Shown: positions 35,160 through 43,632 of the stretch, in pieces
How the letters are laid out: every line of letters starts with the position of its first letter
Numbering within the stretch: position 1 is the stretch's first letter
NCBI GenBank assembly: GCA_947457195.1
Contig: CANGUU010000006.1
Span: 1 to 64,000 of the forward strand
Reading direction: 5' to 3'
Origin: Gammaproteobacteria bacterium
GTDB taxonomy: Bacteria; Pseudomonadota; Gammaproteobacteria; Pseudomonadales; Pseudohongiellaceae
Length of the DNA stretch: 64,000 nucleotides
The notes under the pieces: generated by a model
Told to the model about the DNA's origin: nothing
Database searches by the model: none
The model's input: only the letters and a program-made list of their open reading frames with translations
Program-made: the position numbers and the translations under genes

Positions 35160-35689
35160 GCAACAGGGCCAAGCTGTTTCTGCCGGTCGTCTTCTTCCTC
35201 GGCATGCTGGGCCTCCTGCTGTATGGTCTTGGACGCAATCCCGGTGAGGTGCCCTCGGCCCTTCTGAATCGTGCGCTGCCGGCCTTCAGCAAGCCGGATC
35301 TCCTGGACCCCGCGCGCACGGTGAGCGTCGATGATCTGCGTGGTGGAGTGTTTCTGGTGAATGTCTGGGCGACCTGGTGTCCGCCCTGCCATGTCGAGCA
35401 TCCCTACCTCGTGGAGATCAGCGGGCGCGAGCCCGACGTGACCTTCGTCGGCGTCAATTACAAGGACGACGTGGAGGCCGCCCGTACCTTTCTGGCCGAG
35501 CGCGGTAATCCCTTCAAAATCAACATCGCCGATGTCGATGGCCGGCTCGGCGTCGATCTGGGTGTGGCAGGCGCGCCGGAAACCTTCCTCATCGATGCCA
35601 CCGGCACCATCCGCTACAAGCACGTCGGCGTGATCGACAATCGTGTATGGCAGGAGACCTTCGTGCCGTTGTTGGCTGAGCTGCGCTAA
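35156..35689 (+). CDS. ccmG: Thiol:disulfide interchange protein CcmG/DsbE
   Basis: The 177-residue membrane-anchored thioredoxin reduces apocytochrome cysteines. It has an N-terminal anchor, the active site VWATWCPPCHVEHP, the acidic GVNYKDD motif and the cis-Pro GAPETF segment. These are all CcmG-specific rather than generic TlpA features. Confidence 0.95.
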   Translation: MSNRAKLFLPVVFFLGMLGLLLYGLGRNPGEVPSALLNRALPAFSKPDLLDPARTVSVDDLRGGVFLVNVWATWCPPCHVEHPYLVEISGREPDVTFVGVNYKDDVEAARTFLAERGNPFKINIADVDGRLGVDLGVAGAPETFLIDATGTIRYKHVGVIDNRVWQETFVPLLAELR

Positions 35690-35708
35690 TGCCACCTCGG
35701 AGATGCCC

Positions 35709-36203
35709 ATGATCGCCAAGGCTCGAAAGCCTCTTTTGCAGTGGCTGCTGTGCATGCTGGTTTGGCTGGCCGGCGGTGGCGCCTTCGGTCAGTTGGCGAT
35801 CGAGGAGCGGTCTTTCGCCGACGCCGAGCAGAAGGCGCGCTACAACGACCTCATTGCGGACCTGCGCTGCCCCAAGTGCCTGAACTCCAATCTCGCCGGC
35901 TCCGACGCACCCATCGCTGCCGACCTGCGCAATGAGATCCATGACCAGATCATGGCAGGCCGCAGTGATGCTGAAATCCTCGACTATCTGGTGGAACGCT
36001 ACGGGGAGTTTGTTCTGTACGATCCGCCCCTGCATCCCGGTACGGCCCTGCTGTGGTTCGGCCCGCCCGTGTTGCTGTTGCTTGGCGTGGTGATCGTTCG
36101 CCGCATGCTGGCGGCGACCGGCCCCGGCGCTGCGCCCGCCGTCCTGACGCCTGCCGAACAGCAACGCCTGCAAGACCTGCTGAAACAGCAGTCGGAGCCC
36201 TGA
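35709..36203 (+). CDS. ccmH: Cytochrome c maturation protein CcmH (CcmL type)
   Basis: The 164-residue protein has a signal peptide, the conserved LRCPKCLNSNLAGSDAPIA redox motif and a C-terminal membrane span (LLWFGPPVLLLLGVVIV). It reduces or presents apocytochrome cysteines. ATG 35709 has GGAG at 6-base spacing; ATG 35703 lies right on that site and is unlikely. Confidence 0.95.
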   Translation: MIAKARKPLLQWLLCMLVWLAGGGAFGQLAIEERSFADAEQKARYNDLIADLRCPKCLNSNLAGSDAPIAADLRNEIHDQIMAGRSDAEILDYLVERYGEFVLYDPPLHPGTALLWFGPPVLLLLGVVIVRRMLAATGPGAAPAVLTPAEQQRLQDLLKQQSEP

Positions 36204-36204
36204 C

Positions 36205-37452
36205 ATGACCGCAATCTACCTGCCGATGCTGCTGCTTTCGCTGCTGGCGATGGCCTTTGTGCTGCTGCCGCTCAGCCGCCAGCCGGGGGCAGGCGTGGCC
36301 GTACAGAAGCTGCAGCGCGCGGCGAAGAACCGTGAAGTCTTCGAGCAGCGCGTGGCCGAGCTCGCGCGCGAGGTGCAGGATGGCGTCATCGCCGCCGAAG
36401 ACCATGAGCGCATGCTGGCCGAACTGCAGCGCACGTTTCTCGCCGACATGCAGGCCCTCGACAGCGTCGAGCCAGGGCCCGGCGTGCCCCGCGCCAGCGC
36501 CACCTGGGTGGGCTGGACACTGGCACTGCTGGTGCCGCTGCTGGCCTTCGGCCTCTATCGGCAGCAGGGTTCTGCCGAGGATCTGCAACTGCCGACGCTG
36601 GTCAATGCGGTCGGTGCCGCTGCCGACGAATCATCACAGCGTGCTGCCCTCGACGACCTGACGACTTTCCTCCAGCAGCGCTTTGCGCGCCGTCCCGAAG
36701 ATCTGCAAAACGGCTACATGCTGGGTACGCTTCTGCTGAGTCTCGAGCGTTACCCCGAGGCCATTACCACCTTCGAGCAGATGCTTGCGGCCATGGAACC
36801 CACTCCTGATCGTGCCACCGTGCTCGGCCAGTTGGCGCAGGCACGTTATCTGGCAGCCGACTCGGTCATTACCCCCGAGGTGAAGGCGGTGATGGACGCA
36901 GCGCTGGTGCTCAATCCCAATGAACAGGCGGTGATGAGTCTCTCCGCGATCGACGCGTTCCTGCGTCAGGATTTCGCTGCTGCACTGCAATTCTGGCGGC
37001 GGCAGTTGGCCGACCTGACCCCGGGCAGTGCCGATGCCGAGGAACTGCGTCAGCGCATCGCCATGGTGGAGGCCAGCTTGCCGCCTGAGCAGGCAGCCAT
37101 CGCTGCGGGTCCGAGCATCGAAGTCGTCGTCGACGTGGCACCGGAACTGTTGGCGCGGGTCACTCCCGACATGCGGCTTTTCGTGTTTGCGCGCAGCCCA
37201 GCCATGCCCATGCCGATCGTGGCGCAAAACCTGGCTGTGCCGGTATTTCCATTCACGCTGAAGCTCGACAATTCCATGTCGATGGCCGGCGCCCAGCTCG
37301 AGCAGGTCCCGGAACTGGTGATTGGGGCCCGTCTTTCGGTCTCGGGTCAGGCGATCGGCCAGAGCGGGGATCTCGAGTCACTGTCTGCTCCCTTCACGCT
37401 GGCCGCCCAGCCCGGCCCCATTGCCCTGACCATCGATACGGTCAGACCGTAG
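36205..37452 (+). CDS. ccmI: Cytochrome c maturation protein CcmI
   Basis: The 415-residue protein has two N-terminal membrane spans, a leucine-zipper-like stretch between them (AVQKLQRAAKNREVFEQRV) and a periplasmic TPR domain (for example LLSLERYPEAITTFEQMLAA). A C-terminal beta domain follows. It is the apocytochrome chaperone that delivers substrates to CcmFH. It starts directly after ccmH and ends the operon. Confidence 0.93.
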   Translation: MTAIYLPMLLLSLLAMAFVLLPLSRQPGAGVAVQKLQRAAKNREVFEQRVAELAREVQDGVIAAEDHERMLAELQRTFLADMQALDSVEPGPGVPRASATWVGWTLALLVPLLAFGLYRQQGSAEDLQLPTLVNAVGAAADESSQRAALDDLTTFLQQRFARRPEDLQNGYMLGTLLLSLERYPEAITTFEQMLAAMEPTPDRATVLGQLAQARYLAADSVITPEVKAVMDAALVLNPNEQAVMSLSAIDAFLRQDFAAALQFWRRQLADLTPGSADAEELRQRIAMVEASLPPEQAAIAAGPSIEVVVDVAPELLARVTPDMRLFVFARSPAMPMPIVAQNLAVPVFPFTLKLDNSMSMAGAQLEQVPELVIGARLSVSGQAIGQSGDLESLSAPFTLAAQPGPIALTIDTVRP

Positions 37453-37497
37453 AGCCTGCCCGTGATCTCCAGCCGCATGCACACTCGCTGAAGCCCT

Positions 37498-38748
37498 GTG
37501 GCGACGCCCAGTCTTGCGGCCCTGAAGTCGGCCTTCAGCAATCGCAACTACGCCGTCTACACGGCGGGCAACTGGCTCTCGCTGCTCGGGTTCTGGATGC
37601 AGCGGCTGGCGGTCAGCTGGCTGACCTGGGAGCTGTCCCACTCCGAGTTCTGGGTGGGTGCAGTGGCCTTCGCCGAAATCGTCCCGCTGATCGTGGTGGG
37701 TCCCCTGTTCGGCGTGTGGGCCGACCGCCTTGATCGCCGAAAGATAGCCATGGCCCTGCAGGCCGCCATGTTGCTGCAGGCGCTGACGTTGTTTGGGGCG
37801 CTGCGGCTCGGCTGGCTTGGCATCGGCTGGCTGTTCACGCTGACGTTGATCGAAGGCAGCCTGCAGGCTGCCTATCAACCCGTCCGTCTGGCGTTGATTC
37901 CCACGCTCGTGCGCCGCAGCGATCTGGTGGCAGCGGCTGCCTTCACCGCGGTCACCTTCAACGTAGCTCGCTTCCTCGGACCGGCGATTGCCGGGGTGGT
38001 GATTGCCTGGTCGAGTCCGGCCTGGGCCATCCTGTTCAATGCTGTCAGCTACCTCTGCATCATCGGTGCCTGGTGGCTCATCGACCTGCCCGAGGAGACC
38101 GGGCAGCGAGCGCCGAGCCGCGGCCTCGGGCGCGACCTCTGGAGTGGGGTGCTCTACGTCTGGCGGGAGCCTGCGCTGGCCCTGCTGTTTGGCGTGCTGA
38201 TGCTGCTGGCCCTGTTCGCCCGCCCGGTCACCTACCTGCTGTCGGCCTTTGTCGGCACCTTGTACGACGGCGGCCCGCAGGCGCTGGCCCTGCTCACGGC
38301 TGCCGTCGGTGTCGGTGCGGTACTGGCAGGCCTGCAGTTGTCTCTGCAGGGGGAAACCCGGGGACTGGTGCGGGCCATCCTCTGCAATTCGCTGCTGACG
38401 CTGGTCAGCCTGCTGGCCTTCGCCTACTGCACCGATCTTTGGCTCGGTGCCGTGCTCATGCTGCTGTTCGGTTACTCGGTCACCGTGGCGGCGGTAGCCG
38501 GTCAGACGCTGGTACAGCACAGCGTCGAGGATCAGAGTCGTGGCCGGGTGCTCAGCCTGTGGGTCGCAGCAACCCGGGGACCTCCGGCCCTCGGCGTGCT
38601 GCTGCTCGGCTCGTTGGCCACCTGGTGGGGCCTGTCGCTGCCCTTTTTGCTGGCCACGGGGCTCTGCCTCATCGGGCTGTTGCTGCTGTGGCGTGGGCAG
38701 GCTGTCATGCGTGAGCACTTCGAAGAAGAGCATTCGGCGCCGTCGTGA
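37498..38748 (+). CDS. MFS transporter (MFS_3/EntS-like exporter)
   Basis: The 416-residue protein has about twelve membrane spans and the loop motif GVWADRLDRRKIAM between spans 2 and 3, typical of MFS_3 exporters such as EntS. Family features are NRNYAVYTAGNWLSLLGFWM at the start and VQHSVEDQSRGRVLSLW in the second half. The substrate is unknown. It starts with GTG 45 bases after ccmI and could be read from the same transcript. The block B genes begin 97 bases downstream. Confidence 0.88.
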   Translation: MATPSLAALKSAFSNRNYAVYTAGNWLSLLGFWMQRLAVSWLTWELSHSEFWVGAVAFAEIVPLIVVGPLFGVWADRLDRRKIAMALQAAMLLQALTLFGALRLGWLGIGWLFTLTLIEGSLQAAYQPVRLALIPTLVRRSDLVAAAAFTAVTFNVARFLGPAIAGVVIAWSSPAWAILFNAVSYLCIIGAWWLIDLPEETGQRAPSRGLGRDLWSGVLYVWREPALALLFGVLMLLALFARPVTYLLSAFVGTLYDGGPQALALLTAAVGVGAVLAGLQLSLQGETRGLVRAILCNSLLTLVSLLAFAYCTDLWLGAVLMLLFGYSVTVAAVAGQTLVQHSVEDQSRGRVLSLWVAATRGPPALGVLLLGSLATWWGLSLPFLLATGLCLIGLLLLWRGQAVMREHFEEEHSAPS

Positions 38749-38845
38749 CAGCGATGGCCAGTCTTTAACTCAAGGAGGCCCGAGTGCTACGCTCGGCCCG
38801 CCACGACACGGGTCGCGGCGAGGCACGGTGCAGCGGGAGACAGGC

Positions 38846-39772
38846 ATGAAACCGGGGTCAGTGCATTTCGTGGGCGCTCTTCTGGCGTTGGTTTTCTCGT
38901 GGTCCGGGGCGGGGGTGGCGCGCGCGGCCGAAGCCTACTCGGCAAGGCCGCTCGCCGAGCATCTCTTCCAGGTCGCCGGACCCCGCGGCAACACGCTGGT
39001 GGCCGTCGATGCCGACGGCCTCATCCTGATCGATGGTGTGCCGGAAGCTGAGGCCGCCGGTTATTGGGATTTCGTGCAGGGCCTCACGGGCGAGTCGCGG
39101 GTCAAGGCCTTGGTCGTGAGTCACTGGCACGCCGAAGTCAATGGTCTCAACGCACTGGCTGTCGCGGCCGGGGCAGAACTGATCGCCCACGACAATACCC
39201 GCCAGTGGCTGGCCGCCACCATCCGGCGTCGCGGCGATACCATTCTGCACAGGCCCGTGCCGGTTGGTGAACTGCCGAACCGCGTATTCCACGACACGCT
39301 TAGCCTGCCATTCCGGGACAGCAGCATCGAACTGGGCTGGCTGTTGCATGCTCACACGGATGGCGATCTCTACGCGCTTTTCCCCGGCCAACACGTGCTG
39401 TACACAGGACCGGCCGTGCGCACCGATGCCTGGAGCACCGTCGACGAGGCGACCAACGGTTTCGTGGGTGGGCTGACCGATGCGTACGACAAGCTCGCCC
39501 AGCAGATCACCGGTGAAACCCACATCGTCCCGTTCAGCGGCCCGGTGATCGATCAGACGGCGTTCGCGGAACAGGCCGCCGTCTACAAGAAGCTCATGCA
39601 GGAAATGGTAGCCCTGCTGCGCCAAAGCCGCAGTGCCGATGAAGTGGTCGCGGCCAACCCGGCGATCGGACTCAAGCCGGAATGGGGCGATGCCTCGGCA
39701 TTTCTCGACGAGGGGTTCCGCAGTTTTTACGGGCATCTGCGCGAAACGCGCCATGTCGGTATCATGCCCTGA
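38846..39772 (+). CDS. Metallo-beta-lactamase-fold protein, copy B, with degraded zinc site
   Basis: The 308-residue protein has a Sec signal peptide (ends near ARAAEA) instead of the Tat signal of copy A. The fold is recognisable by NTLVAVDADGLILIDGVPEA, VSHWHAEVNG, HAHTDGDLYALF and ATNGFVGGLTDAYDKL. The HxHxDH motif reads HWHAEV, the bridging Asp region reads LYTGP, and the last His region reads FSGP. Several zinc ligands are thus missing, so it may be a binding protein rather than a hydrolase. It opens the second four-gene block. The start at 38846 has a GGGAGA site. Confidence 0.82.
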   Translation: MKPGSVHFVGALLALVFSWSGAGVARAAEAYSARPLAEHLFQVAGPRGNTLVAVDADGLILIDGVPEAEAAGYWDFVQGLTGESRVKALVVSHWHAEVNGLNALAVAAGAELIAHDNTRQWLAATIRRRGDTILHRPVPVGELPNRVFHDTLSLPFRDSSIELGWLLHAHTDGDLYALFPGQHVLYTGPAVRTDAWSTVDEATNGFVGGLTDAYDKLAQQITGETHIVPFSGPVIDQTAFAEQAAVYKKLMQEMVALLRQSRSADEVVAANPAIGLKPEWGDASAFLDEGFRSFYGHLRETRHVGIMP

Positions 39773-39804
39773 CTAGGTCGGCTGGCTCGCCTGAGGAGCA
39801 GTAC

Positions 39805-42261
39805 ATGAAAGTCGGATCGATTGGTTTCCTGCGCCGCAGCGCACTGGTCACCTCCCTGTTGCTCTCTGCCGTCGTGTGGGCGGACGCGTCGGAGCACGCC
39901 TCGAAGGTGGCCGCCACCTTCAGCCGTTTCGACGAGGCCGCGGACAGATTCGCGTTCCTGCAGGAAAACTGTGTTGGTTGCCACAACGCCGAAGACTGGG
40001 CCGGCAGCCTTGCCTTCGACCTGATCGGTCCCAACGAAATCGCGGATCAACCGGAGCTCTGGGAGAAAGTGGTCAGCAAGCTGCAGGGCCGGATGATGCC
40101 GCCCGCCGGACAGCCCCGCCCGGATGCCGGGACCACCGACGAGTTCATTGCCTGGGTCGAGCAGTACCTCGATCACGCGGCCAGCACCGAGCAGCACGCC
40201 GGTCGCGTCGGTCTGCACCGTCTGAATCGCAAGGAGTACGCCAATGCCGTGCGCGATCTGTTCGGCATAGACGTGGATGCCAGCTCGCTGCTGCCGGCCG
40301 ATGCCTCCGTCGATGGCTTTGACAACGTCGCGCAGGCGCTGCGCGCCTCACCCGCCCTGCTTGAGCAATCCCTGACGGCTGCCCGTGTCGTGGTATCCCA
40401 GGCGGTGGGGACGCCTGCGCCGCGCGCCGGGGGCAGTACCTACTTCGCCACGGGCAATCAGTACGGACACATTGCCGGGCTGCCGCTCGGCACCCGCGGC
40501 GGTCTGGTCGTGGACCACTACTTTCCGGCGGATGGGGAGTACGTGCTCAACGTCGGCAACCTGGCGGCAGCGCTGTGGGTCACCAACCAGGAGTTCACCC
40601 ACACGGTGATCGCGACGCTCGATGGCGAGCGTTTTTTCGAACTCGACATTGGAGGCGGAGAGGATCTCAAGGCCATCGACCAATTGGGTGACCCGGCGGT
40701 GGACGCCATCAACAGCAAGCTGAAGAACATAAAGTTCGCCGCCAAGGCCGGGGCACACCGTCTGGGCGTCACCTTCCTGCACCGTTCGTTTGCGGAGTTC
40801 GAGGGCACGCTGTCGCCGATGCTGCGCACCACCGGGGCCGACGTCATCTCGCTAAACCAGATCGAGGTGCAGGGGCCGTTCAATCCGGCCGGTCTCAGCG
40901 ATACCCCAGCGCGTCAGCGCATCTTTACCTGCCGGCCTGCCATGGCAGCCGAAGAGCGTGGCTGCGCGGAACAGATCATCGCCCGCATGGCGAGGCTGGC
41001 GTTCAGGGGTCCGGTGGCGTCCGGCGACAAGGAGAAACTGCTGCAGATCTATGAAGACGCCGCCCGGCAAGCCGGCTTTGAGCAGGGCGTCCGGCGAGCA
41101 CTGACTGCCATCCTGGCCAGCCCCAAGTTCCTGTACCGTGTGGAAGAGGTACCAGCCGATGCGCTGCCAGGCTCGATCCATGCGCTGACTGACCTCGAGC
41201 TGGCTTCGCGTCTGTCCTTCTTCCTGTGGAGCAGCATTCCCGACGAGGAACTGCTCGACCTCGCCGAGCAGGGCGAACTGGGAGATGACAAGGTCTTGCG
41301 CGCCCAGGTTTCTCGCATGCTCGGCGATCCCCGTGCCGCCGCGCTGGCCGGCAATTTTGCCCACCAGTGGCTCAACCTCGCGGCACTCGACGACATCGAG
41401 CCGGATCCGGCCCTGTTCCGCGATGTCGATCGTGGTATCCGCGGACTGCTGAAGGAAGAGGTCACCCGCTTCACTGCCGATCTCTTCCTCGGCAATGCCC
41501 CAGCCACCGCACTCCTGACAGCCGACTTCACCTACCTCAACGAACGTCTGGCCCTCCACTACGGCATCAACGACGTGAAGGGGGATGCCTTCCGCAAGGT
41601 CATGCTGAAGGACCCTGCGCGTTTCGGCCTGCTGGGCAAGGGCGGCATTCTCATGGCGTCCTCCTATCCCGACCGTACCTCACCGGTCCTGCGCGGCAAG
41701 TACGTGCTCGAGTACATCCTCGGTACGCCACCCCCCCTGCCGCCACCGAACGTGGAGGCACTCATTGAAAACAAGCCGGGCCAGCGGCAGATGACGATTC
41801 GTGAGCGGCTCGAGGTGCACCGGACCAACCCCAGTTGCAGTGGCTGCCATGGATTCATCGATCCGCTCGGCTTTGCCCTCGAAGGCTTCGACGCCGTCGG
41901 CCGCTCGCGGACGGTGGATCGCTTCGTGGGGGCACCGGTCGACATCGATGGCGTTCTGCCTGACGGTCAGAGTATCGAAGGCATCGCCGAACTGCGGGAG
42001 GCCATCATGCAGCGCCCGCAGTTGTTCGTGGAGAATCTGGCGCAGAAACTGTTGTTGTATGCCATCGGTCGGCCGATAGAAGCCAAGGACATGCCCGCGG
42101 TGCGTCGCATCGTGCGCGAATCCGCCGGCCGGCAATACGCCTTCCAGGACATCGTGCAGGGCATCGTGGCGAGTGAGCAGTTCCGCAAGGTACAGGTTGA
42201 CGAGAAACCGACGGCGGCTGCCGTGGCCGGGCTCCTGCAGCCCGTGGCCGGCGACCCGTGA
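39805..42261 (+). CDS. DUF1592-family diheme cytochrome-like protein, copy B
   Basis: The 818-residue protein has a signal peptide, a first haem motif CVGCH at residues 56-60 and a second CSGCH near the C-terminus. Domain order is as in copy A, with LHRLNRKEYANAVRDLFG, AGLPLGTRGGLVVDHYFPAD, ASPKFLYR and RLSFFLWSSIPD. Copies A and B are clearly homologous end to end but diverged. GAGGAG lies at the right distance from ATG 39805; the open frame from 39682 overlaps the previous gene. Exported diheme enzyme or structural redox subunit of unknown substrate. Confidence 0.9.
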   Translation: MKVGSIGFLRRSALVTSLLLSAVVWADASEHASKVAATFSRFDEAADRFAFLQENCVGCHNAEDWAGSLAFDLIGPNEIADQPELWEKVVSKLQGRMMPPAGQPRPDAGTTDEFIAWVEQYLDHAASTEQHAGRVGLHRLNRKEYANAVRDLFGIDVDASSLLPADASVDGFDNVAQALRASPALLEQSLTAARVVVSQAVGTPAPRAGGSTYFATGNQYGHIAGLPLGTRGGLVVDHYFPADGEYVLNVGNLAAALWVTNQEFTHTVIATLDGERFFELDIGGGEDLKAIDQLGDPAVDAINSKLKNIKFAAKAGAHRLGVTFLHRSFAEFEGTLSPMLRTTGADVISLNQIEVQGPFNPAGLSDTPARQRIFTCRPAMAAEERGCAEQIIARMARLAFRGPVASGDKEKLLQIYEDAARQAGFEQGVRRALTAILASPKFLYRVEEVPADALPGSIHALTDLELASRLSFFLWSSIPDEELLDLAEQGELGDDKVLRAQVSRMLGDPRAAALAGNFAHQWLNLAALDDIEPDPALFRDVDRGIRGLLKEEVTRFTADLFLGNAPATALLTADFTYLNERLALHYGINDVKGDAFRKVMLKDPARFGLLGKGGILMASSYPDRTSPVLRGKYVLEYILGTPPPLPPPNVEALIENKPGQRQMTIRERLEVHRTNPSCSGCHGFIDPLGFALEGFDAVGRSRTVDRFVGAPVDIDGVLPDGQSIEGIAELREAIMQRPQLFVENLAQKLLLYAIGRPIEAKDMPAVRRIVRESAGRQYAFQDIVQGIVASEQFRKVQVDEKPTAAAVAGLLQPVAGDP

Positions 42262-42317
42262 AGAACCGTAGGGCCGGGCACTCAGCCGGGCCCGCCAGTC
42301 AGCAGAGGAGCACATCG

Positions 42318-43598
42318 ATGTTCATCAGCAAGAAGCATCTTTCCCGCCGACATGTCCTGCGCGGCGTTGGCGCCAGCATCGCGCTGCCCATGCTCGATGC
42401 CATGGTGCCGGCGGCCAGCGCCCAGCCAGCCAGTCGTCTGCGGCTTGGCTTCGTCTATGTGCCGCATGGGGCGGTGGAGGAGAGCTGGACCCCGAAAACC
42501 ACGGGTGCGGATTTCGAACTCAGCAAGATCCTGCAGCCGCTGGAGGATTTCCGTTCCTACATGACCGTGGTCAGCGGTCTGCGCAACAAGCCCGGCGAAA
42601 GCCCCGATCCGCATGCCATCAAAGCCGGCTGCTGGCTGCGCTGTGTTGCCCCGGAGGGCACGGCCAATCCGGATGACGGCATCAGCATCGATCAGCTGGC
42701 GGCCCGCAAACTGGGCGCCGAGAACCCTTTCGCCTCGCTGGAAGTCACCACGCTCGAGGGAGGGGGGGGCAGCTTTGCCTCGTCGATAGCCTTTCGTACG
42801 CCGACCCAGCCGCTGCCGATGGAAGGCAATCCGCGCAAGCTCTACTACCGTCTGTTCGGTCAGGGCGACACCGCTGAGGAGCGTGCAGCCATCACGGCGG
42901 AAACCGGCAGTCTGCTCGATTTCGTGCTCGAGGATGCGTCGGCACTGAACCGTACGCTTGGCAGTCATGATCGCGTATTGATGGGCGAGTACCTCGACTC
43001 CATCCGCGAGATCGAGATGCAGATGCAGAAGTTGGCCCAGCAGGACCTGAGCCAGGTGGCCATTCCCGATGCGCCGGTCGGCACTCCGGGACAGTTCCCG
43101 GCCCATCTCGATCTGATGTACAGCCTGATGGCGCTGGCCTATCAGGCAGACCTCAGTCGTGTGATCACTTTCCTGTCCGATCGTGAAGTGAGCATGCGCA
43201 CCTTCACGCACATCGGTATCTCCGACGCCTTCCACCCGCTTTCGCACCACCAGAACGATCCGGCCAAGCTGGAACGGCTCTCGACGGTGCAGCAGTGGTA
43301 TCTGTCGGGTTTCGCCAAATTCGTGAAGACGCTGTCCCAGATGCCGGACGGCGATGGCAGCGTACTCGATCACTCCCTGCTGCTCTACGGCAGTGGCATG
43401 GCCAACAGCAACCTGCACAACTGTGATCCAGTGCCGGCGCTGCTGGTGGGCAGGGCGAACGGCGCGTTGGCCGGCAACCGGCATCTGGCCTTTGCCCAGG
43501 ACACCCCGCTGGCGAACCTCATGCTGAGTATCCTTCACAAGGCCGACATCGGCGTCGAGCGTTTTGGTGACAGCACCGGTACGCTGGCCGACGTGTGA
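42318..43598 (+). CDS. DUF1552 protein with Tat-type signal, copy B
   Basis: The 426-residue protein begins MFISKKHLSRRHVLRGVG, a twin-arginine type signal as in copy A. Shared blocks are GFVYVPHGAVEESWTP, ISDAFHPLSHHQND and YGSGMANSNLHN. It is about 13 residues shorter than copy A and lacks the GEGSCDRNYGC cysteine region. AGAGGAG precedes the start. Function of the family is unknown; constant pairing with DUF1592 suggests one complex. Confidence 0.88.
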   Translation: MFISKKHLSRRHVLRGVGASIALPMLDAMVPAASAQPASRLRLGFVYVPHGAVEESWTPKTTGADFELSKILQPLEDFRSYMTVVSGLRNKPGESPDPHAIKAGCWLRCVAPEGTANPDDGISIDQLAARKLGAENPFASLEVTTLEGGGGSFASSIAFRTPTQPLPMEGNPRKLYYRLFGQGDTAEERAAITAETGSLLDFVLEDASALNRTLGSHDRVLMGEYLDSIREIEMQMQKLAQQDLSQVAIPDAPVGTPGQFPAHLDLMYSLMALAYQADLSRVITFLSDREVSMRTFTHIGISDAFHPLSHHQNDPAKLERLSTVQQWYLSGFAKFVKTLSQMPDGDGSVLDHSLLLYGSGMANSNLHNCDPVPALLVGRANGALAGNRHLAFAQDTPLANLMLSILHKADIGVERFGDSTGTLADV

Positions 43599-43632
43599 CA
43601 CGGTCTGTCCATTCCACGTCCGGAGCCTTCCG

